Part shown: positions 26,737 through 37,089 of the stretch, in pieces
How positions within the stretch are numbered: position 1 is the stretch's first letter
Layout: every line of letters begins with the position of its first letter
Assembly: GCA_028554645.1 (NCBI GenBank)
Contig: JAQOOI010000021.1
Span: 682,001-746,000, forward strand
DNA length: 64,000 nt
From: Omphalotus guepiniiformis
Lineage: Eukaryota > Basidiomycota > Agaricomycetes > Agaricales > Omphalotaceae
Reading direction: 5' to 3'
Notes under the pieces: model-generated
The model's database searches: none
Seen by the model: the letters and a program-made list of their open reading frames with translations, nothing else
What the model was told of the DNA's origin: nothing
Program-made: the position numbers and the translations under genes

Positions 26737-29700
26737 TTAGCATAAGGTCGGTTCAGTCTCTGTCTTCACCTGCAACCGACGAACATATATTGCACCGTAC
26801 GCAAACTTTCCTTTGCATTTTCTGAGGTTGAGACTGCGATTGTTTGTAAGCCGCCCCGCGTACAGTAACTTATGCCCGTTAGGTCCCACTCCATCATGAT
26901 TCCACACGGAACCATTAGGTTCAACCACTCGACAAATATAATGTTGATCCCCTAGATAGACAACACCTCGAAGGTCGTAGAAACATGGTATTCCGCTAAT
27001 GTTGAGAATTACTGTTTGATCAATATAGAAATCACGATCAGCCACACTAGACGGTTCAAAATGACATGAAATTATATGTGGATCGATTTGTAAAGATTGC
27101 TTGTAAACGATACCTGATTGGCATATTGAACAACGGCTTGCAGTTTCGTGCTCCAAGTGGGTAAGCCATTCTGACACGGATTTCGCAGTATTGCGGTTTC
27201 TTTCGAAAACGGCGCAATTCTGATAAAAAGGCGAACCTCGTTGATGACCGTTAACACAGACAGTTTCAACTATAACAGACTGACTTTGATCAGAGGTAAG
27301 GAGCCTGTCCATTATTAAAGGTAATGATGCCATTGCACCGAATCGGAAGTCATGCCGATTGTGGTCGTGAAGAATCCAGCGCATACGGTCTCTAGCTTCC
27401 TCTAGATTGAGCTGTCTTGTCCTACATTGCTCAAACAACAGGGACAGTTCAGGTAGATAATCGTTGTTATACGATCTAAAGCTTGCGTCCCATCTATCAG
27501 GATCTGAGGCCCACAACGAGTAAAGGACCGTAATAGCTACATCATAGGCACAGCTGTTGTCGCTCCAAGAAGGTCCAATCTTATTTGAAAAAGCGCGTGC
27601 AAGAGATTTGTTCTTCTTTGGTGCACTGTGGCTATGAAGAGCATCCTCAGAACTGCAGTCCCTTGAAGGAGACTGTACAACTGTTGAGGTCGGCGACAAC
27701 GGAAGAGCACAAGCACTGGAGTTTGACAAGGGTGAAGATGAAACAAGGGTTGTCTGTGTGTTCGGGAAGTCAGGACCATTTGTTCCTTGACAAACTGCTA
27801 TTTGAGGAAGGGGTCTTGGTAGGGGAACGCTGCCCTCTGCAGCTTTCAACCTAGAAGCAAGTAGAGGGTTTAACGAGTTAGGATTTTTTGGCTTTGAATC
27901 AGCTTTAACAACTTCCCAATCGAGTTCCTCCACGTCCAATTCAGTCAGTGGATCCTTTTTTGACCACTTCAGTGCACTGTGTATACCTTGCGGAACATAC
28001 GTGACCCCCTTCCAGGTCCGAAACGCTTTTATAAGAGCATTCCGACGTTCAGCCACAACACTTTTATGCAACTTACATTCAAATCTTAATCTAGTAATAT
28101 CATCCAACAGTTCCAGTTCTCTGTACTCTCTCCGAAGTGCTCTTGAAGCACCACCTACAAGTTTATCCGGGTGGAAACTCTGTAGAATGAGAGTGCCAAC
28201 TGCTGTTGCGCTACGTGAAAGCGCCGTGTAGTAGCCGTGAAAGTTCTTGCAGTAAAACAGATCTACCGGGTTGAAAGCTCTTGTTTTCCCCTGTGACGCG
28301 TAGTCTGTCATCGCAAAACACGGCAACACTTCGACTTGGGTTCTTCCTACATGGACGGCTGAGTCGTCTGGTAAGGAGACCCACATTGAATTGGTCGTTG
28401 GAGATAAAGGAACAACGTTGGGGGGTAAACCTTCGATTGTTATCTGTTTCGGGGGATTAGTCAGTTTCACAAACAATGTATCTAGAACAGTCTGACCACG
28501 AGCGCCCTTTCTGGCCTGCCATCCGTACACTGTACCCTCCTGACCTTTGGTTATGCATAGTTCTGTTGCTAGGTTAGTTCTGATCATCACCGGCATGTCT
28601 AAACAAAGAGACAGTTTTGCAGAAAGATTGTCATCAGACGCACTGTCCGGCTGGCACCAAAGGAGCTGTTGCAAATAATCTGACATCTCTTTAGGATGTC
28701 GTTGCCGTTTCTGGCCTATTTTGGAGGCAGCGTCGCCAACGTCCTTGACCGGCTTGATGACATCTTCGGAATAAAAGTCAGTTAGCTTCTGTCCCGTTTC
28801 AGCGGCGAACCTAAGCGAACCCAAGCGATTGATCTCGTCCTTGTGTGCATTTCGTGCAGTAATAATAGGCACATCTCTGAAGTCTTTGGACACGATGGAT
28901 GGACAACTGTCTAAACTAAAAGTGTTTGACACTCGAGAGTTGAGAAACGATATGTCAGCTGGTGTACATTTTTTATATCTCATATTCTCTAACGCAGTGC
29001 GAAATCTAATGTCATCCTCTGTGAGGCCGGTACATCGCATGTTTTTGCGGAGAATCACCACAGTATTGAATTCATGCCACAGTGCCTTTCCAATGGCCTC
29101 CTCCTGTTTCCTCAGCACATTCCCACTCCGACCTATCAGATCACTGTACAAGGCCCCCGTTTCGCCTCCCATCACAGGAGGAAGCTGTGCGAAATCCCCT
29201 GCAACAAGCATATTCATGCCTCCGAAAGCTGTCCCTTCTTTGCAGAGTGCCTGAGCTAGGCGTTTGCTGATCTGATATAATTCAAATGCAGACACCATGG
29301 ACACTTCGTCAATGAATATATAATCCACGCCTTGCAGACGTTCGCGAACTTGCGGCAGGGTGTTTTTAGCTGTATACTCCGAGATACTCAGGACAGAATG
29401 ATAGGTAGATCCTCCCAGTAAAGAAGCTGCACTTCCCGTTGGCGCAACTACTAAAAACCTGTGGGTTTCCTGCCTAAGCGCGAAGTAATGTGTCAACGCC
29501 TTTATAACCTGGGACTTACCAGTACCACCCATTCCACCAAGGTACATTTTAAGCTGCCCCGTATAAGGACTCGAAGCGTGGTTGGCCACAATTCGAAACG
29601 CGCGCTCCTGTTCTTCATTCAAGCTAAATAACTCCGAGCTGTCATCAATAAGCTGCTGATAATCACCTGCATGGAACTTGCGCTCCAAATAAGATTTGTC

Positions 29701-32700
29701 AATTATCTTTACTTCATCGGTGAAGGTCGACGAAACCGTATTGTTGCCGGGCCCGACCACAGACGGGGCAACGCCTGGGCCACTTTTTTCCTTGAGCACT
29801 TCTTCACGTGCTTTGAGCACTAATTTTCTCCACTCTGTACCGGTACTGTCCCTTGACGGTCCTGGACGATTCAAACTCCTGGGCACAGTGACGTTTGAAG
29901 CAGGCGTAGTCCACCCGAGTGCGGTCAATAAGCGACGTACACTTTCCTTTTGCTTTACACGAGAGCAGAATAATTTGCCCAGCGCCTGCTCTGAATCGCT
30001 ACCGTCTACGGAAACATCCAACGCAGGGAAATCCTGGATATCGAAGGTGCTTTGGTCAACTACCTCCGCAGTCGGATGTACAAAGGGGTCGGCGCTATCA
30101 CCGTTCTCGTTCGATTCCAGCCATTCTTCGTCAACGATGCCCCACGACGAAGTTACAGCTGTGCCTGATTTGAGTTGCGTACGATAGTCGTCTCTTGCAT
30201 CCAAGCATTCGTACCGCACGTTGAAGTTATCCATTAACGCCAGATCACGTTTGGAAAAATCATACTCATGGAAAGCCGCACTCCAATTGGATTCAGGTGA
30301 CTTCAGATGTTTGCCTGACCGCCAAGGCTTGAAAAGCGCAAGCATGGTCGAACAATAATATTCACGATCGCCTTTGTCTCGGCGCGGTAATGTGGCTCCT
30401 ACAAAATTGACTACAACCTTGTCGTTCTCTTGATGAACCTCTACGGCATGCGATTTGTACAAAGGATGTGAGCGGCAGAAACGACTACAAGATTTGCGCA
30501 GTAACAGGTGTGAAGGCTCGGGACGGTCGTCTGCAACATCGGAATCGGTGTGACTCAGGTCATCTTCGTCTACCACAGATACGGGAACTGACTTACTCTT
30601 GAGCTTTGCTCTGGATAAAGTTACTCTGGTGCACCGTCTCACATAATCGTAAAGAGACATGTCCTCCAACTCAATTGGCCTGTGCACATAGTCATCAACC
30701 GGTGAAAAGGCAACAAGACGACCTTCTTGTTTGAGCAACGCAACCTTTTGCTCCGGTTCAGTGGGATCTTTTGCGTGCCAAAACTGCCTCGCTTCCGTAA
30801 CAAAATTGCTCCAGAAAAAGGGCCTAAATACATGATCAGTGTAATGATCGGGATTTCCTAAAAGATATAAACACACCATTGGTGCGCCCATCTCCATTTT
30901 TGTGGTCAGCAGATTGACCACTTTCGTCATCAACCGCCTAGCTTTTTCGTGGCTTGAGATATTCCCGGAAACCAACTCCAGGTTTTTAGAAAATATAGTC
31001 CTTATGCAGTCGAACACCACGTGTGTCTTGAGCGATGCCTTCGTTATGTAGTCTGAGACATACAAAACAACTGCTTTAATTGCAGTACCTGAAGTGAGAT
31101 TCGTAACATCTGTGTTGCACCGGAAAAGATAAGTCAACACAGGCGTGAACATATTGAGCCACGGCTCACCTTTCTTCATATAGATACCACCCGTATCGGG
31201 ATCTACTAGCGTCTTCTCGTACAGAGCTCGAGGAAAACGGGCCTTACACCTGCCCCACTTGTTGTCCTTACAACCTTTGTAGAGATGATTGAGTTTCGTA
31301 GACCCGTCTTTGCGGAGGTTTCGTTGGCAATTGTGCACGTTCGATCGACTGATCAGATCATCAACAGTGTCTCCAAACTCTTCTGACCACTTAGAATTAG
31401 CTCCACATACATCACACTCTGCGGGTCGTGGCGGGTCGTGTGCTCTACACCGAGCAGGAGGCGGCACGGGCAAGGTTTCAACCGGACTACGGTAAACAGC
31501 TGATGACTGCGCCTTAGCGACTCTCTCGGTGACCTCAGCGTGGGTACCGTTCAAATATTCCCCGCAATGGACACTCTCTAACCATTGAACAATTTTTGTC
31601 TGCCAGTCTGACGCAGGATCCAGAATGCGATCCCTCATCACTTGTGGATTAACCGAGTTTTTGAGCCAGAGCATGAGATGCAGGTGAAGAGTAAGCCTGC
31701 CTTGTTGTTCCACGGTGCCGTAGTGAGCGTTATGATCGCCGTAGATACCTCGTTGACTGCTGTCCATGCCCAAAACATCCGTGATGAACGTCTCGACCAT
31801 GAAATGGAAGAATCTCGCAGCCGCTACTGGATTTGCGCAAACCCGCCTGATACGTTCATCATTTTCAATTGACAATTCAGGGCGAAAGGGTATGTCAGAA
31901 CCAGCCCAATATATGCAGATCGGGTGACGCTCATCAGCAGGAGAGAGGGTTATGTACCAGGAAGGAGCACCTTTGGGCTATAAGGGACCATATCTCTTGA
32001 CGCATGTATTTTTTTGACGTAGTAGAGCCATCCACCTCCTTGGCAATATGATCAAGGTCAGTGAGCATTTTATAACATGCTTCCTCGTCGGAGGTGCGGT
32101 CTTTCACGACTTCACCGTCAGCTAACCGTTTGGCAAGAGACGATAGCACGGAAAGATTCAGATTGAGAAGACGATCTGCAATACTACTGAAAGCCAATTT
32201 ATTAGCTAATAGCCAACCGCTGTCACTGGATTTTTTCATTTGGAGGTGACTGAAGACGACAAAAGGGAAGTGTATGTCTGTCTGAAAGCGCTTATCATGA
32301 TACATAAGCAGATACTTAGCGTGTGCTTGCGTGGAGAGGTGTGCGGTCCCTAAACCACCTAGACCATAAGGAAACAACCAAGGAAACATTTTCGGGTATA
32401 ACCGAGGGTTATTCCAGAGCGAAAGCGGTTGTTGAGCATGGCCCACAGCCAAAACTTTACCGCCGTTATCGAAGTGTTGAAATGCTTTGGCCTTAAGCTG
32501 AGCCACTGTATAACCCCGTCCGTTCATGTCCTCGCCTGTGAGACCATGAACAGAAAAGGAACATTGGCCAGACTCAACCCCATCTTCCTCCTCCATATCG
32601 TGCACGCTTGTACCCTCAGGAGTCTTGTTTGTGTCCATTTGTTTCCATTCAACGGAACACGGAGGCGCGCTCTCGTCGTATTGAGCCAAATTAGCATCTG

Positions 32701-34870
32701 ATATAACTACGTCGGCGTAATCTGAATGATTTAGTATTAGCCATTGTAAAGCACGTTTAATCTCGTTTCGTCTTACCAGGAACGGGGTGCGCTTGAAATC
32801 TGCCTCAGTGGGTTTCACAGGACCAGTGAACAAAATAGCGAGCACGTCGTCCATGTCTGCTCGTGGGGGGGGCAGCTCATTGTATATTTTTGGCACAGGT
32901 GATTCAAAAGCTATGATGTTGGCCTTCATCTTCCGACGTCCTGTGGAGAGCTTGACAAAACAGCAGGAGGAACGTACTTTTGCAACTAAAAGTCTTTCCA
33001 TATAGCGAAGTCCTGAAAGCTCAGGGGGTACCTCTCCAAGCCACAGTCCCTTCGCCAGTGCTAGATCAGGTAATGTGTCGTTTCGAAGACTGGCGCGACA
33101 CCCTGAACAGATTTCACTGCAAGCACGGTCTATGATCGGCGACGTGAATTCTCTGATTGGGTCAGTTGCTGACTTGCGAGGCAAGCGGGTGACACCGGAT
33201 TTGCGCAATATGTCGAGGTGGCCCTTCACTGCCTTCAGCCTCGACAACTCAACCCGGGGAGTCAACTGACCACACACAGCACACCCAGCCTCCTCAATGT
33301 TTCCAGCTTCCATTTTCTTGCAGGCGTTAGCTACGACAGTTTGTGCAAGGCAATCATCAAGAGGTTCAGGGGGGAAAGGAAACGCGTTCGGGTCCATGGC
33401 CTCAGTTTGAAGCTTTTTCAAACGGGTCCTACGTCTCTGGACCTTCGCTGACGATCGAAAGCCCAGAACGGTCACTGCCGACGCGCAAGACTCACTGCAC
33501 TTATGAGACTCAAAGTAATTAGTTATTTCAATGTGGGTCGCTCTTCGTTTTTTGAAGGAATGTGCACCCGCCACTCTGCGCGCGTCGGTGACAGTCAGAA
33601 AAGGGATCAACTCCAACGGGGCTATATTCACGTATAAATTGGTCTGAGGAGAATACTGGTCCAACTTGTGTGACGATACATGCGCTGTAAAGGTAAAGCT
33701 GTAGTCTTTAGAAGCACGGCAGACCTCCACGGCACCTCCCACAACACTGTCTTTGAACAGAGCAAATGGAACAAGGAGTTTCGCGTGGCCACCGCGAAGA
33801 CGAGACCTGGAGGTTCTGCTTGAAGAGGATGAGCTAGCTGCAGGCAGAGCACTAGCAGAGCTTGGTTTTCCCATCTCGTTCTTGAGAAAAGCCGTGAACA
33901 GACGGGATCTTCGCAAAGCATGGTGTAGTCGAGACTTATATCTGGGGTATCTGTTGAAATAAGGACCTTTGCAGGCCATATATATGTTGTGTGAAGTCAC
34001 ACGGGATGGAACGAGAGGTGTTTGGATGCTACAGCCCCAGCCAGACCACGAGAGTCTACCAAAAGACAGCACAGACCTGAAAACCCGAAAACTATATACA
34101 CTGTGTTGATACACCAACGACAAAGTTACTTGTGATGAAAGCCCGCAAGAATCAAGTAAAAGCTGATAGTTTGCATAAGAAAGAGGTTTGCGGAGCATTT
34201 GGCGGCGCCTCATGACAGCCAGTAACTTGTCAGCCTTTTCAGGTAGATTAAACGGAGTGGTCATAGCCTTCTCTAGGCCAGCAATGTAATCTGTCTTGCG
34301 CATAAAACCTCTGCGCGCGCGATACAATGCAAGAGCCACCCTGTATCTGACTGACACGGGAGAAACATAGGCCCAGCGTAAGCAGCAATTGTCATTTGAA
34401 GAATACAACCCGGAGAATTGACAGGCAAGCTCGTATGAAAAAGCCAGGTATCTCCAAGTACGTCTAATGTAAAACTTTGCGTAACGCGATGTGCACGGCT
34501 CCAACCAACGAGCGAAAGAAACAAAATGCGGAAACAAGCTCAGAGGCAGCTTATAGAGACCAATCCCACGAAGTCGCGCACGCGAAAATCGGGTCATCGA
34601 TGCAGAGGATCGAGCGAAATATATATACGGCATACGCCGCAGAGGCCGCAGGGGGGGCAAGAATGATAGAGAGAACCTGCAAGAGGTCATCCTCTGCACG
34701 AGGATACCCTCTACAAGGGCATGACCCGGATCCTGGTCCAACGGACCAGCGGGCCCAACGACGACGGTTGACGCATGACTCGACGCGTTGGCTGGGGAAC
34801 AACAAGGACTGCGGTAGTCAAAGACCGAGCAGCAATTAACAGCCGACACGGAGTTGCTGGCATGGTTCAC
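26737..34870 (-). CDS. Helitron Rep-PIF1 helicase with C-terminal ubiquitin-protease-like domain (one frameshift)
   Basis: Rolling-circle transposase. The upstream frame (34870-31934) has a basic N-terminus, a Cys/His stretch (CAVCGQLTPRVELSRLKAVK; CSEICSGCRASLRND) and the Helitron_like_N start (YPKMFPWLFPYGLGGLG). The downstream frame (to 26737) has the rest: ITLSPADERHP before the first methionine, HLHLMLWL (HUH pair, residues 64 and 66 from the methionine at 31875), YVSDYITK (two Tyr, 272/276, plus Lys), GGMGGTGKS (Walker A, near 780), IFIDEVSMVS (Walker B), GDFAQLPP and YTALSRSAT. After a linker, a domain with DNSCAYDVAI (Cys near 1440), CSICQSG, GDQHYICRV (His near 1642) and WNHDG resembles a USP/C19 peptidase. 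The frames join by a +1 shift near 31970; other motifs are intact. The true start may lie inside the first frame. Confidence 0.88.
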
Positions 34871-36118
34871 AAGGGAGTGCGCTACAACAGAGCGTTAGTT
34901 TTACGCGCGGCGCAACGGTCTCGGGACTCACAAGGTGGCAGGGACTTGTTCACTGGGTCTGTTGGACCCAACACCGAAGCCATAGCATTTTGAACTAAAG
35001 GACCACCCAATTTAAAATCAGTAAGGATTTACAAAAAAAAAAAAAGAAAGAAAGAAAAAGAAAGAGAGGAAGAAGGGAGACGCACACGACGCGTCGCGGT
35101 TCGACCAAACCGGCTTACAGGCAAGAATACACAACGTATTTCCGATACGCGGGTTGAGATATTGTTCAGATACTTGACAATCACGAAACCCACGAAGAAA
35201 AGGGACTGTGAGTCTGTGAACACAAAAAACAGAAGAGACACGGGCTCACCGACAGACTGAACAGCACAGGAGCTTATTTTTGAGCAGCAGGTCGCTAGCA
35301 GCAGGAGGGACGCGCAACGCAGCATCGGGAAGAAGTAGGCAAGGAACGAACGAAAAAAGCTACCGAATTGGTGTACCCAGACTGAACCAACGTTAAGTAA
35401 TCAAAGAAGCACATAATACGTGGCCCAAGCAACTACCGGCGTAATGTTGACATTTCCTTCTTATTCGGTACGGAGCACCAGTGTACGAGTGTACGAGTGA
35501 TGAGAAGGGGACATAATAAGCAAATTGGTCGCGTTGAAAGGGTACTTAGGCGGGCTTTACAATACACCCATTAATGACACGATAGAGTACAAGCACCGTG
35601 TTTATACACTGTACTATTTCGACACCAAACAATAGCAATTGGCAGCGCGATGGTTCCCTATGAGTCAAGAGCTGCAGACGTAAAGCCACCCCTTTGCGCT
35701 GCCTTCCAACACATCCCACCCCGCGCGTGACGCGTCCAGAACACACCACCCACTGCGACGACTCGTGGAACATCGAGCTGAACAACGAGTCGTGCTTTGA
35801 GGCTAACGCCAACGTGTCACCGACAAGACGGGCTTATGCTGATGTGGATGCTCAAACTCACGCTTCAAGACCAACCAGGCACTGTCGAGACGGACAGGTG
35901 CTGATGTAGGTGCTCGCGAAGATGTTAGAGCACCGATAGTTGAGAGGAGAGTGAGTGAGTGAGTGAGCGAGAGCGGGTGTGTGCGGACGTGTGGGATCAG
36001 GGACGCCAAGATTGACAATTATCGAGACAGGCGCCACTGTGTCCTGATTACGGAGAAGAGGAAACGGAGTTCAGTGCCGGTTCCCTCCACAGACGGGCGA
36101 ACACGACGAAGAGACACT

Positions 36119-36312
36119 GGAGGGTTATAAACCCGCCAGTCTCGGTCCCTGCGAACACGACGATGAGACGTTGGAGGGTTATAAACCCGCCAGTCTCGGT
36201 CCCTGCGAACACGGCGATGAGACATTGGAGGGTTATAAACCCGCCAGTCTCGGTCCCTGCGAACACGACGATGAGACATTGGAGGGTTATAAACCCGCCA
36301 GTCTCAGTCCGA
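36119..36312. repeat. 54-base tandem repeat, about 3.6 copies, each with GGGTTATAAACCC
   Basis: Copies begin at 36119, 36173, 36227 and 36281 and differ by single bases; the last is partial. Each starts ggagGGTTATAAACCcgcca, a near-perfect palindrome around TTATAA, followed by gtctcggtccctgcgaacac. The location upstream of the 919-residue ORF and the palindrome suggest a protein-binding or TATA-type promoter array; this is inference. Confidence 0.85.
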
Positions 36313-36872
36313 ACCAGCCTGGAAGAACCAACAAAAAAACCACTGGAAGAGTTAAGTATCAACAAACACGACCCAAAGAGAACAGAAAAATACGCACCTG
36401 AGACCTCGGGTCCACCTGTCACACCCTTTTCCTGCTTATCGGCAACCGTCAACGCTGGGCGAGCGGGTGGGAGATCAATCGATCATGAGTAGGCTACTAG
36501 ACGGATGGCGGAAGGAAGTGAGTTACGGGAAACCAAAAACAGAAGTTCAAGCGCAGACGCACGTGGTGGGTGGGAACGAGCCCAGGCCTATTTTTTAGCG
36601 CTGGCAGGACGACTGTGGGAACGAGCTTCCAGAAATAGTTACAGAGTTCAAGCGCCACCACTTTAGGATGATCGACTCAAGCGCCGGAACTTCATATCAT
36701 CAACCACCGCCCACAGACAGAGTCTCAAGGCGAGCAGTGCGTCAGGGAACCAGGTAAGTGGTACACCAATGCTATCTAAGCGATAAGCTGACAATTTGCA
36801 GCTACCTATACCGGTCTACTCGCGTACAGAGCGTCTCGGAGTCCTATATCTCCGTGCTCGTTCGTCTCGACA

Positions 36873-37076
36873 CCAGAATATCATCTACCCAGCTGAACAT
36901 CACAGAGTACTATATCTCCGTGATCGTTCTCGGCACTCGTACCCCTCAGCACACCCTCAGACTCAACGACGAGACCAGAATATCATCTACCCAGCTGAAC
37001 GTCACAGAGTATTATATCTCCGTGATCGTTCTCGGCACTCGTACCCCTCAGCACACCCTCAGACGCAACGACGGAA
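36873..37076. repeat. 102-base direct tandem duplication upstream of the 919-residue ORF
   Basis: Two copies starting with ccagaatatcatctacccag, at 36873 and 36975, differing at a few positions; a shorter relative of part of the unit precedes them. The period is a multiple of three, so the downstream frame stays open through it, which makes the true start of the next gene ambiguous. Confidence 0.85.
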
Positions 37077-37089
37077 GCTGGTTCCCGAC

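Larger units (their letters stand above)
34871..37089. promoter_or_regulatory. Divergent intergenic region between helicase and 919-residue ORF
   Basis: Separates two oppositely transcribed element genes and should hold both promoters. It contains an A-rich tract with aaag repeats (35031-35070), a gtga microsatellite (35951-35968), and the 54-base and 102-base tandem repeats listed separately. Open frames at 35.5-36.5 kb arise from these repeats. No conserved protein was seen. Confidence 0.55.
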
